NCBI GenBank assembly: GCA_032622095.1
Contig: CP136069.1
Coordinates: 246,001 to 310,000, forward strand
Direction: 5' to 3'
DNA: 64,000 nucleotides
DNA from: Siphonodentalium dalli
Taxonomy: Eukaryota > Mollusca > Scaphopoda > Gadilida > Siphonodentaliidae
Part shown: one piece after another, positions 1-9,884 of the stretch
Layout: each line of letters opens with the position of its first letter
Position numbering within the stretch: position 1 is the stretch's first letter
Notes under the pieces: model-generated
Seen by the model: only the letters and a program-made list of their open reading frames with translations
What the model was told of the DNA's origin: nothing
Database searches by the model: none
Position numbers and translations under genes: made by a program

Positions 1-282
1 GATAAAGTCCTCAACTGCTATGGAAGACCTAGAATAAAATTGAATTTCCCCAGTTGAAGTTGGTGATGTTCACCCATTGGGCACCTCAATTATGAATTTT
101 ATCTTCTGCAAATTAGGGGATATAGAAACTTCCTAGAAGGGAAATTTAACTAACAACAATGTAAATTTAATACTATAGATACTTCCCAGAAGATGAGGCC
201 TAAGCAGAATGAGGTCCCCAAATGGTGAATTTGGTGATGCTAGCCTTGAATCAAGCTTTGAAATAGTCTGTCTGTTATTTGC

Positions 283-371
283 AGAATGAGGTACCCAGAG
301 GGTGAATTTAGTGAGGCTATCCTGCACAGCGGGCTAGTATCACTAAATTCACCCTCTGGGGACCTCATTCT
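283..371. repeat. Long hairpin (inverted repeat) at left edge
   Basis: Two arms of about 35 bases, starting AGAATGAGGT and ending ACCTCATTCT, are complementary with few mismatches around a short centre. A third, direct copy of the arm lies at about 205-245. The sequence 'CTGCTATGGAAGACCTAGAA' occurs at both 16 and 388, so the hairpin sits in a locally duplicated segment. No gene is seen in 1-640. Confidence 0.7.
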
Positions 372-639
372 GATAAGGCCCGCAACTGCTATGGAAGACC
401 TAGAATAAGATCACAGGCTGCAGAATCTTTATCTGCCTTGCCATGTCTATCAGTTCATAGGAGAGTTGCCTTGTAATGGGAATTTAAATAAATATACTTT
501 ATTTACCTGTGAGTTAGGATATGAGATAGGGTGGAATGCTGTTGGTTGGGGGTGGGGTTCTGGGTCATGTTGGGGGGGGTGATATTTTTTGTTTGTATGT
601 TAAATTGATCAAGGTGTTCCTGAATTTTTTATTATTTTT

Positions 640-1472
640 TGGGAAATTATGGCCCTGGCTCCACCACTATTTGACCCAGTGACCCCATTTGAACAAATCT
701 GCTGAACCCCAGTCATTCAATGACCCCATATACCAAATATAAACTAAATTGGCTTAATGGTTATTGACAAGAAGTCGTTATAAGAATTACCAAGGAGGAA
801 TATAGTTATGGCCCTGGTTTCGCAACTGTTTGACAAAGTGACCTCATTTGAACAAATATTAATGACAGTCACCTAGGGAACATCCACCCCAAATATGATC
901 AAAATGCAAAAATGTAATTTTTTTGTTTTTAGAGTTATGTCCCTGGCTCTGCCCCTAATTGACCCAGTGACCCAATTTGAACAAATCTGATTCCCAGTCA
1001 CCCAAGGTCCCTCAGTACCAAAAATAAGCTAATTCGGCCCAATATTTTTGTGGAAGAAGTCATTGTAAGAATTACTATGAGTTTTGGCCCTGGTTTCTCA
1101 ACTAATTGACCGGGTGACCTCATTTGAACAAATCTGAACACCACTCACCCAAGGACCCTCCATACCAAATATTAGCTAAATCGGCACAATGGTTATGGAC
1201 AAGAAGTTGTTGTAAGAATTACTGTGGAGGAATAGAATTATGGCCCTGGTTTCGCAACTATTTGACCCAGTGACCTCATTTGAGCAAATCTGAATGAGAG
1301 TCACCTAGGGAACATCCACACCAAATATGAACCAATTTGGTATGATGGTTTCAGAGGAGAAGATGTTTTAAAAAAAAGTTGACGGACGGACAGACAGACG
1401 GACAGACAGACGTACGGACGGACGAGGAGTGATGACTATAGCTCCACCGGAGACTTCGTCTCAGGTGAGCTA
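640..1472 (+). repeat. Interspersed element of ~150-bp degenerate units with GGAC tail and terminal hairpin
   Basis: About five diverged units each contain 'ATGGCCCTGG' and 'TTTGACCCAGTGACC' (near 649, 790-845, 940, 1086 and 1238). They are followed by a GGAC/CAGA-rich tract (1381-1425) and a strong hairpin (1439-1472, TAGCTC...GAGCTA, with inner stem GAGAC/GTCTC). This layout of tandem core plus simple tract plus 3' hairpin is shared with two other elements here (18080-18445 and 23297-24257). It resembles non-autonomous elements common in bivalves; a Helitron-like origin is only a guess. Confidence 0.65.
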
Positions 1473-1530
1473 AAAATCGGACTTGGCACTGAAAGGGTGA
1501 AGTCTTCAAGATCAAATATGATAATGATCA

Positions 1531-1608
1531 CCCTCCATACTTACTTTATGATAGGGACCACCCTCCATACTTACTTTATGATAGGGACCACCCTCCATAC
1601 TTACTTTA
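1531..1608. repeat. 30-bp minisatellite, 2.6 copies
   Basis: The unit beginning CCCTCCATACTTACTTTATG is repeated at 1531, 1561 and 1591 with no mismatch until the last copy breaks off. Confidence 0.9.
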
Positions 1609-1722
1609 GATGATACAATTAAATGTAAGGTAGTAAGCTTATGAACACTGTGTAATGGCATTACACTTACATGTTATGGAATTATACTTAAGTTTAATTG
1701 AGTTGGAAGTGAGGGTACCTTA

Positions 1723-1964
1723 CTCGTATTTAAATTCGCGCAGTACTATTTTCGCGCACCGATGGTGTTTAATATACACATATACTATCTCCAACAATGA
1801 CTTAAGAACTGAAACTGCCATCAGCTCCAAGATATACGAAAATATTTTTCTCAGTTTACGAAAATATTTTCTCAGTTTTAAATTCGCGCAGCTAGGTGCA
1901 CGAATTTAAAGTGTGCGACTTCAAAACTGAGCGAAAAATAGTACTGCGCGAATTTAAATACGAG
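1723..1964. mobile_element. 242-bp MITE with ~34-bp terminal inverted repeats, TA target
   Basis: The left end, CTCGTATTTAAATTCGCGCA, is mirrored by the right end, which reads GCGCGAATTTAAATACGAG. The inverted match continues for about 34 bases, through AGTACTATTTTCGC. A TA dinucleotide flanks each end (1721-1722 and 1965-1966), as expected for Tc1/mariner-type insertion. There is no coding capacity. Confidence 0.75.
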
Positions 1965-2352
1965 TATGCCGATAGATGCATGTGGTTGTCAGAGCCCCCA
2001 CCCCCGGTTTATGAGCCAATATATGCATGGGGTGACACACCCTGTGTATGGGGCTGATAAGTGTATCGGCAGCGCACTCCGGGGATGAATTATGTACCTC
2101 CATTAGATTTTGGAATAACCCGTATGTGATTCAGTCATTTCCGGTCTTGGCGGCTCGGTTATAACGTCACTGTCTCAAACGGAAGATAATTTATTTTTGA
2201 ATGGAAGTTGCACGCGTTCACATTAATAGTAAACAAAAAATCGCAACATCATCACACTAATCGTTCATTTATTTCTCACGATTGCCCAAGCCTGCAAATA
2301 GTGTGTCTGAGGGTATTTTGCTTTGTCTTCAATGAATTGTGCATATGCTTAA

Positions 2353-2868
2353 AGGGGTACTGTACACCAAATCCCACCATTTAACCCGTTCAGTGCCAAG
2401 TCCGATTTTTGTATCAACCCATATGGCCTTGATCATTTTTCAAATTTATTGATTATAATAATGTGATACATTGATGGAAAGAGCTCTAAGAGCTCTTTCC
2501 ATCAATGTATCACATTATTATAATCAATAAATTTGAAAAAATTTATCAAGGAAATCGAGACTTGGCACTGAAAGGTTTAAGGGACCATGTCATTTTGCAC
2601 TCAACAGAATATATGCAACAAATGAATGAATTTGAGCCATGAATGAGTGCAGAATACCCCAATGTAAAACAAGATGGTAATAATAATAAAAATGAATTTA
2701 TGGCTGGAGTGATAAATTCATTTTCATTATAATTACATTGTTGTTAGCATCGTTCATAGCTCACATGAGCATATCCATGGCTCAAATTCAATCATTTGTT
2801 GCATATATTCTCTTGAATATAAAAGGAGATGGTCCGATAAATGAACAGATTTAGTGTACAGTACCCCT
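2353..2868. mobile_element. TTAA-flanked MITE, TIR AGGGGTACTGTAC (copy 1)
   Basis: The ends AGGGGTACTGTACACCAAAT and its near-perfect inverse lie directly between two TTAA sites (2349-2352 and 2869-2872). A second copy with the same ends and TTAA flanks is at 8988-9571. TTAA duplication is the signature of piggyBac-type transposases. The element is non-coding. It is itself interrupted by another TTAA element at 2385-2576. Confidence 0.8.
2385..2576. mobile_element. Nested palindromic TTAA MITE, 'TCAGTGCCAAGTC' family
   Basis: TTAA at 2381-2384 and 2577-2580 bounds a 192-bp element. Its termini read CCCGTTCAGTGCCAAGTC and the inverse of ACCTTTCAGTGCCAAGTC. The interior is a long hairpin pivoting at GAGCTCTAAGAGCTC. 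The same terminal sequence recurs at 6360-6542 and 11259-11542, and as a fragment near 1478-1500. Confidence 0.8.
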
Positions 2869-3090
2869 TTAAGCGTAATTAGCTAATAAGAGTGAATTTG
2901 ACCTCCCATAAATAACAACAGTTATTTTGTGTGATTCATAAATTTATTGTGATAAAAAAAACCTTATTCAAATAAAATGAAAAATCAACTGATTTCATGA
3001 AAAATATAACTCTTTAACACAAACAACATGAAGTGAAATAATACTTAACACAGACTACACAAGCCATCAAATGGCTCCTCACACAGACTA

Positions 3091-4446
3091 CAGTTACACC
3101 CTAAATAATCGACTCCTTAAGGACAGCAGAATTATAGGTAAATTTTCAGGATTTAGTCGGAAATATGGCTTGTTGCCATTCATCAGAAAGCTCACTGAGA
3201 GCTTTCTGAATGATGGCAACAAGCCATATTTCCGACTAAATCCTGAAAAATTACCTATAATTCTACTGTCCTTAACTCTTTAACTGCCATGCAGCACCAC
3301 AGACAGATCTGTCACTGCCAAGCATTCTATATATATCATATTCCTGCTATTAATATGGATTGGGTATTTTTCAATAACTTTCGTATCTGCGGAGCTATTA
3401 TCATGAAACTTGGTATGCATGTAGGTATTGGTCTGGGGAATTGAAAACACTCCCAGTCCACCACATTCACGTGACCATAGTCACATTCACGTGACAATAG
3501 TCACGTGGCCATGATCACGTGACTACAAACAAGATGGCTGCCACCCCAAAATATAAGAACATTTCAGTTTTTCTCAATAACTTTTGTATTTGTAGAGATA
3601 TTTTCACGAAAGTTAGAATGTAAGTCTGTATCAGTATTGGGAATAGAAAATATGTTCTAGTCTGCCAGTGTCCCGTGACCACGATCACGTGACCACAAAA
3701 CAAGATGGCCACCATCCCGAAATATAAGAAAATGCTAGTACTGGTATATTGCTGCTAAATACATATGGGTATTTATCAATCACTTTTGTATCTGTAATGG
3801 TATGTTCGTGAATCTTGGTGCACATTTAGGTATTGGACTTGCGAATATAAAACACTTCCCAGTCTGCCATGGTCACATGACCGTCACCACGTGATCACAA
3901 AACAAGATGGCCGCCACACCGAAATATAAGAAAAATTCATTATTTCTCAATAACTTTTGTATCTGCAGAGATATTTGGACCAAATACGGTAAGTAAGTTG
4001 GTATTAGTATTGAGAACCAAAAAAATTAGTATATTTCTGCTACATACATATATTATTGGGTAATTCTCAATGACTTTTGTATATGCAGAGGTAAGGTATA
4101 TACCTGAAACTTGGTATGCAGGTATACATAGGTATTGGTCTCTGTGGAATGGAAAACACTTCCCATTCCAGGAGGGTCACGTGACCGCGACCACTTAATC
4201 ACAAAACAAGATGGCCGACATTCCGAAATTTAAAAATGAAAATAAACCGGTAGTTTCTCGTTACAAAATTTATTACATCACGTACACTATTTTTACAGAA
4301 TAATATAGAGTTACTCCTCATGGATTGATGTTATGGGACGAATGTGTCCGGGTTCGACAGTCGCGATCGGCAGTGTATGGGTAATTCAACTCAAGTCGCG
4401 ATCGGCAGTGAAAGAGTTAAGGAGTCGATTATTTAGGGTGTTACTG
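3091..4446. mobile_element. TA-flanked palindromic element (Tc1/mariner-like MITE), split by an insertion
   Basis: The left half (3091-3275) and the right remnant (4417-4446) rejoin to a ~211-bp near-perfect palindrome matching the intact copy at 28804-29016. The outer ends resemble CAGTAATGCCCTAA with TA on each side. The arms contain 'CAGGATTTAGTCGGAAATAT' and its inverse. The right arm is broken at a TTAA, where a 1141-bp element inserted. Confidence 0.8.
3276..4416. mobile_element. 1.14-kb TTAA element inserted in a palindromic MITE
   Basis: TTAA at 3272-3275 and 4417-4420 brackets termini CTCTTTAACTGCC and GGCAGTGAAAGAG (inverted). Removing the element and one TTAA restores the interrupted palindrome, which is direct evidence of transposition. 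The interior (about 3465-4235) holds four diverged ~180-200-bp direct repeats. Each carries CACGTG E-box palindromes, 'AAACAAGATGGCCGCC'-like motifs and 'CTCAATAACTTTTGTAT'. There is no coding sequence. Confidence 0.85.
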
Positions 4447-4459
4447 TACACGGCCATCA

Positions 4460-4670
4460 TATGCCACCTAACAAAGTCTACATGCCACCATATACTCATA
4501 GGGACTACATGGCAATCATATGGCACCTAACAAAGTCTACACAGCCATAATATACCTATAGGGTACCTCACATAGACTACACGGCAATAATACGGCACCT
4601 AACACCGACCATATGCCACCATACACCATAGGGCACTTCGAGACTTCAAACCCAAAATACACCCATTGGG
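4460..4670. repeat. Degenerate direct repeats with 'GGCACCTAACAAAGTCTACA'
   Basis: Short diverged units containing CACCTAACA, CCATAATATAC and 'ATAGGGYAC' recur about four times. No element boundaries could be assigned. Confidence 0.45.
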
Positions 4671-4814
4671 CACCTAGTTTTAGTAGAGGCTCTCATGTAC
4701 TCCCATGTGCATTTTGTGAAGAACTATAGCGACTGTGCTAATGACGTTGCTTGATATCTCAGGCACCAGAAAACAGATGTTAGACACCTGGGGGTCACGA
4801 CTGGGTGGATTTAA

Positions 4815-5207
4815 CCCTTTACCCAACAGAACGGCCCTGTGCCAATGCATTCTCTTATATATGCGAGTCGACCATAGGTCACCTCGCATATATAAGAGAA
4901 TGCATTGGCTTAACACATTACAAATTATAAAATTGTTAAAGAATGTAAGAAAAAATGGTAAAAAGTGTTAAAAAAAGGATTTTTTTTAGGCCAATGCATT
5001 CTCTTATATATGCGAGGCGACCTATGGTCGACTCGCATATATAAGAGAATGCATTGGCACAGGGCATAACTGTAACCATCACAATGTGGTCAATGAGCCG
5101 GTTCCAACGATATCCATATGTGTATGGTTTTATTGAGACAGACCCAAGATAATTTAGGCTGTTGAAGCTTCATTCGGGCGTTTCTGGGCGTTCTGTTGGG
5201 TAAAGGG
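4815..5207 (+). mobile_element. TTAA MITE with two back-to-back 67-bp palindromes ('ACCCAACA' family, copy 1)
   Basis: TTAA at 4811-4814 and 5208-5211 bounds termini CCCTTTACCCAACAGAACG and the inverse. Inside are two near-perfect hairpins whose arms begin GCCAATGCATTCTCTTATAT. The second hairpin is the reverse complement of the first at its asymmetric centre. Other copies are at 7191-7566, 12041-12496, 12908-13288, 14867-15253 and 22441-22831. Confidence 0.85.
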
Positions 5208-5370
5208 TTAAGATGTCATCAAGATGTCAGCCATCCAAAATTTCAGATTATGCACTGAGTCAGTTTGATTAATAGCTATTAGTGAATTCACGATAGAACA
5301 TTGAATAGCTCACAACTGATTAGAAACGAATACACTACACTTCCATTTGAGAGAAAAAGTGGCCACCATT

Positions 5371-5786
5371 AACCAAGATGGCCACCAACAATGGCGACCG
5401 AAATTCATTAACCAAGATGGCCACCACAATGGCGACCGAAATTCATTAACCAAGATGGCCACCACAATGGTGACCGAAATTCATTAACCAAGATGGCCAC
5501 CACAATGGCGACCGAAATTCATTAACCAAGATGGCCACCACAAGGGCGACCGAAATTCATTAACCAAGATGGCCACCACAAGGGCGACCGAAATTCATCA
5601 ACCAAGATGGCCACCACAAGGGCGACCGAAATTCATTAACCAAGATGGCCACCACAATGGCGACCGAAATTCATTAACCAAGATGGCCACCCCAAGGGCG
5701 ACCAAAATTCATTAACCAAGATGGCCACCACAATGGCGACCGAAATTCATTAACCAAGATGGCCACCACAATGGCGACCGAAATTC
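5371..5786. repeat. 38-bp minisatellite, ~11 copies
   Basis: The unit AACCAAGATGGCCACCACAA followed by TGGCGACCGAAATTCATT repeats about eleven times with only scattered substitutions (for example CAAGGG for CAATGG). Each unit has two ATGGC-centred motifs resembling a YY1 site. The unit length is not a multiple of three and each unit contains a stop, so it is not a coding repeat. Confidence 0.95.
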
Positions 5787-6031
5787 GGTAAATTGATGAT
5801 TTTTCACACTTTCCTCTTGAATCATTAACAGATGTTTGAAATTTTGCGATGTTTCGGATCTACTTCCTGCCAACTATCTTTAAAATGGAAATTCAAAAAT
5901 GTGCTATGAATTTAATGAAGATAATATAAAATTGTTTCAAAGATACTCAGTCCGATTCGATGTCCCAAATAATCAGATTACAACAACAACATTTTTTAGA
6001 AATGCTGCTTCAGTTATCAGAATCGACGTTC

Positions 6032-6092
6032 GGCCGAGTTGGCCCGCCTCGCCGAGAGAGGCCGGCCGCGCGCGTGCACGCCTCACCATATA
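6032..6092. other. Isolated GC-rich patch
   Basis: About 60 bases (GGCCGAGTTGGCCCGCCTCG onward, with GGCCGGCCGCGCGCGTGCAC) are far richer in G+C and CpG than anything nearby. They fall in an open frame at 5899-6180 with no recognisable family. This may be a promoter-like or element-derived patch; no function is assigned. Confidence 0.35.
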
Positions 6093-6359
6093 TATAGCTT
6101 GGACATCCGATCTGCGGTCAAACGAAGAAAAACACATCGACTGCGCCCTAAACCCAGGGTCTGCACCTGACCAAAATTAACTTTTGCCAAATAATTTACC
6201 AAATGAAAATATTTTTTGCCACAATATTTTAGCATTAACCTTAAGTCTCATGTTTAGACACTCATGGTCTGAACGACTTTTGATATTGATCGCAAAGCAG
6301 TTAGCTATCAATTAATTAATAATTAAGATTCCCTGGCACTAAACCTACAACATAAGTCT

Positions 6360-6542
6360 GTTAAAGAATATAAGAAACAATTATTAAAATTGTAAAAGAT
6401 TGTAAAAAATAATGAAAAATTGTTAGGCCAATGCATTCTCTTATATATGCGAAGCGAACTATGGTCGACTCGCATATATAAGAGAATGCATTGGCACAGG
6501 GTATATGGGTTGATACAAAAATTGGACCTGGCACTGAAAGGG
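6360..6542 (+). mobile_element. 5'-truncated TTAA MITE with one palindrome ('GTGCCAGG' family)
   Basis: The right end is intact: one 67-bp GCCAATGCATTC palindrome, then GTTGATACAAAAATTGGACC and TGGCACTGAAAGGG followed by TTAA (6543-6546). The left terminus is missing. It matches the right three quarters of the complete element at 11259-11542. Confidence 0.7.
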
Positions 6543-6566
6543 TTAAGATATCATATTAGTACATGA

Positions 6567-7134
6567 ATCATCCTTCTCATGTTCATAGCAGTGCATTTCT
6601 AAGATATCATGCTATCTAAGATACTAGTATCATCCTTCTCATGTTCATAGCGGTGCATTTCTAAGATATCATGCTATCTAAGATACTAGTATCATCATTC
6701 TCATGTTCATAGCGGTGCATTTCTAAGATATCATGCTATCTAAGATACTAGTATCATCCTTCTCATGTTCATAGCGGTGCATTTCTAAGATATCATGTTA
6801 TCTAAGATACTAGTATCATCCTTCTCATGTTCATAGCGGTGCATTTCTAAGATATCATGTTATCTAAGATACTAGTATCATCCTTCTCATGTTCATAGCG
6901 GTGCATTTCTAAGATATCATGCTATCTAAGATACTAGTATCATCATTCTCATGTTCATAGCGGTGCATTTCTAAGATATCACGTTATCTAAGATACTAGT
7001 ATCATCATTCTCATGTTCATAGCGGTGCATTTCTAAGATATCATGCTATCTAAGATACTAGTATCATCATTCTCATGTTCATAGCGGTGCATTTCTAAGA
7101 TATCATGCATTTCTAAGATACTAGTATCATCATT
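6567..7134. repeat. 62-bp minisatellite, ~9 copies
   Basis: The unit contains TCTCATGTTCATAGCGGTGC, then TTTCTAAGATATCATGCTAT, then CTAAGATACTAGT. About nine copies differ by single bases. Each unit includes the palindrome GATACTAGTATC. The array starts about 20 bases after the TTAA of the preceding element. Confidence 0.95.
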
Positions 7135-7190
7135 CACAAAATACCACAGAAACTGGTAGCAATATATATATACATATATCGGAGCAGAAT

Positions 7191-7566
7191 AACGGCCCTG
7201 TGCCAATGCATTCTCTTATATATGCGAGTCGACCATAGGTCGCCTCGCATATTTAAGAGAATGCATTGGCTTAACACATTAAAAATTATAAAATTGTTAA
7301 AGAATGTAAGAAAAAATGGTAAAAAGTGTTAAAAAAAGATTATTTTTAGGCCAATGCATTCTCTTATATATGCTAGGCGACCTATGGTCGACTCGCATAT
7401 ATAAGAGAATGCATTGGCACAGGGCTAACTGTAACTATCACAATGTGGTCAAGGAGCCGGTTCCAATGATATCCATATTTGTATGGTTCTATTAAGACAG
7501 ACCGAAGATATTTTAGGCTGTTGAAGCTTTATTTGGCCGGTTTTGGCCGGTTTGTTGGGTAAAGGG
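7191..7566 (+). mobile_element. TTAA double-palindrome MITE with deleted left terminus (copy 2)
   Basis: The right end is complete (TTGGGTAAAGGG, then TTAA at 7567-7570). On the left, the CCCTTTACCCAACAGA terminus is lost: GAGCAGAATAACG runs straight into the ACGGCCCTGTGCC of the element. An empty paralogous site (GAGCAGAATAACGTCTTTAA, about 8021-8040) shows the original flank. A short deletion between two ACG copies therefore explains the loss. Confidence 0.8.
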
Positions 7567-7599
7567 TTAAAATCATCTTATTGTGAAAAGAAATAAGTT

Positions 7600-8400
7600 T
7601 TATTGTATATTTACCTGTATTTACTAACAATGTATAAAGATCGCACTATTACCGGTATTTAACTGTGCTGTATCTAAGACTAGGTAGAATGAGAGGCCGA
7701 TCAAGGTCGGCAGATGTTTTACCCATAAATAAGTATTATTGTACAATGGGCTGTATTTACTAACAAAGTATAAATATCACATAGCTGTATCAAAGACTAC
7801 AGTAATTCCCTAAATAATCGACTCCTTAACCACAGCAGAATTATGGGTAATTTTTCAGGATTTAGTCGGAAATATGGCTTTTTGCCATTCATTGGAAAGC
7901 TCTCATGACAAAAAGCCATATTTCCGACTAAATCCTGAAAAATTACCCATAATTCAGCTGCGATTTAGGAGTCGATTATTTAGGGCATTACTGTATATAT
8001 GTACATATCTGAGCAGAATAACGTCTTTAAAATCATCTTACTTTAAAAAGAAATAAGTTTTATTGTATATATGGCATTTTTATTTGCCTGTATTTACTAA
8101 CAATGTATAAACATCACACAATGATAACAGTGCTGTATCTAAGACTAGGTAGAATGAGAGGCCGATCAAGGTCAGCAGATGTTTTACCCATAAATAAGTA
8201 TTATTGTACAATGGGCTGTATTTACTAACAATGTATAAATAAAACAGTATGATAACAGAGCTGTATCTAAGACTAGGTAGAATGAGAGGCCGATCAAGAT
8301 CAGCAGATGTTTAACCCATAAATAAGTATTATTGTACAATGGGCTGTATTTACTAACAAAGTATAAATATCACATAGCTGTATCTAAGACTAGGTAGAAA
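7600..8400 (+). repeat. ~120-bp tandem repeats with 'GAGAGGCCGATCAAGGTC' motif
   Basis: CTGTATCTAAGACTAGGTAG recurs at about 7667, 8133, 8261 and 8379, with a diverged copy at 7784. Spacing within each cluster is 117-128 bp. Units also share GAGAGGCCGATCAA and AAGTATTATTGTACAATGGG. Related GAGAGGCCGATCACGATCGG segments lie at about 14779, 16238 and 24430. The block is interrupted at 7800-7993 by a palindromic element. Confidence 0.75.
7800..7993. mobile_element. TA-flanked palindromic MITE (copy 2)
   Basis: The ends CAGTAATTCCCTAAATAATC and the inverse of CAGTAATGCCCTAAATAATC are flanked by TA (7798-7799 and 7994-7995). The arms carry the CAGGATTTAGTCGGAAATAT palindrome, and the hairpin centre has a small deletion. 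It lies inside the ~120-bp repeat block. Confidence 0.8.
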
Positions 8401-8431
8401 TATGAATAATAATAATAACATAAAATGAGTA

Positions 8432-8563
8432 CAGCAGAATTGTGGGGAATTTTTCAGGATTTAGTCGGAAATATGGCTCTCGGTGAGAGCTTTCCGACTA
8501 AATCCTAAAAAATTACCCATAATTCTGCTGTGGTTAAGTGGTCAATTACTTTGGGCATTACTG
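8432..8563. mobile_element. TA-flanked palindromic MITE (copy 3, internally deleted)
   Basis: The right end is complete (CATTACTG then TA). The left side jumps from TACAG directly to CAGAATTGTGG, so about 30 bases of the left terminus are missing. The loop is shortened to CTCTCGGTGAGAG. The deletion junction is at a CAG shared by both break points. Confidence 0.7.
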
Positions 8564-8608
8564 TAGATCCACTCTGCATGTGAGACATGGGTCAAAATTA
8601 ACAGATAC

Positions 8609-8800
8609 ATTAACCCTTCCATGACGGAAGTTTTATGAAATTTTGCGAAAACCCTGTGCCAATGCATTGGGAGATGCGCAGATGTAAGAGAATACATTGG
8701 CGTAACAATATTTACATTGACCTTGTAAGCCATTGCATTCTCTTATATATGTATATGGAAACTCGCATACTAGTATATAAGATAATGCACTGATACAGGA
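8609..8800. mobile_element. Degenerate relative of the TTAA palindrome MITEs
   Basis: TTAACCCTTCCATGACGGAA starts at 8611. Inside are eroded versions of the CCAATGCATT...AATGCATTGG hairpins (8655-8790). The palindromes are heavily mutated, so this is an older copy. The right terminus is not certain. Confidence 0.5.
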
Positions 8801-8987
8801 TCTTCAATGCTGCACAAGCGCAGTGCCCATCATGAAATTCTTCAGCCGATATTTGTTGCTAGACCATACATTTTGATTGGTTCAGGACTATAGTTTTGTA
8901 TTCATAAGCATCATCACAAATGGGTCCAAATTTTTTTTTTTAATGAGGCAACTTCGCTATTGATGATGCACATTTAATTTTATTTAA

Positions 8988-9571
8988 AGGGGTACTGTAC
9001 GCCATTTTCATTAAATTTCCGGTGACAACAACGATCTAATATCGATAATATATAGAAACATAAGTAATTTGAGTCGAAGATGTATTCTGTAAACGCTCAG
9101 GTTAATAGGCTATCTTAAAATTTAATAATTTAAAAGTTAATAATTTGATATAAATTGAATTTATGACTGGAGCCATAAAATGGCGTCAATTAAATTACGA
9201 ATTACCGTAATCAAACAAAGTAATTGAGGGATACTGGCTTGTTAAACCGATCGCACACAAGATCGCTTAAAAATATTATGATGATACGGGGAGAACACTC
9301 AAGCCACTCACTGACTAGCGACAATACAATAACTTAAATGATTATATGGGACTAGTATGCCTATAATATAACTTTTATTTGATTCATTTGGTTGAAAACT
9401 GTACAAATATTACTCGACAACGACAATTTGTATTTTTGCATTCCGGTAAATTTGTCATCCGTAACACTACTTCGTACTCAACAGACTTTCAAATAATGAA
9501 AAAATTGTTACCTTATTCTCCGACTCGGAGACTATAGAAACCAACAACAACATTTGGCGTACAGTACCCCT
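8988..9571. mobile_element. TTAA-flanked MITE, TIR AGGGGTACTGTAC (copy 2)
   Basis: AGGGGTACTGTACGCCA and its inverse (TGGCGTACAGTACCCCT) lie between TTAA at 8984-8987 and 9572-9575. It is 584 bp with a diverged interior relative to 2353-2868. No open frame is seen. Confidence 0.85.
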
Positions 9572-9626
9572 TTAACTCGTAGTTGAGATATATGTACCAT
9601 GTAAAAACGAAAACATTATAATTCTA

Positions 9627-9884
9627 ATGTTTGGAGCTCAATATAGGTTCAATCTTTCATGTTTGGGGCTCAATATAGGTAAAATTTGTCATGTTTGGAG
9701 CTCAATATAGGTTCAATCTTTCATGTTTGGGGCTCAATATTGGTTCAATTTTTCATGTTTGGAGCTCAATATAGGTTCAATCTTTCATGTTTGGAGCTCA
9801 ATATAGGTTCAATCTTTCATGTTTGGGGCTCAATATAGGTTCAATCTTTCATGTTTGGGGCTCAATATAGGTTCAATCTTTCAG
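9627..9884. repeat. 32-bp minisatellite abutting the TMEM53 stop codon, ~8 copies
   Basis: The unit CATGTTTGGAGCTCAATATA plus GGTTCAATCTTT repeats every 32 bases, alternating GGAGCTC and GGGGCTC. The final copy overlaps the last two codons and the TGA stop of TMEM53 on the minus strand. The array therefore occupies what should be the start of the TMEM53 3' UTR. Confidence 0.95.

Noticed and set aside
1381-1425. GGAC/CAGA simple repeat as an independent microsatellite
   Set aside because: The same tract type recurs at the same place in related elements, so it is part of the element.
5371-5786. Regular ~38-bp repeats resembling a CRISPR array
   Set aside because: Units are contiguous with no unique spacers, and the genome is animal with introns.
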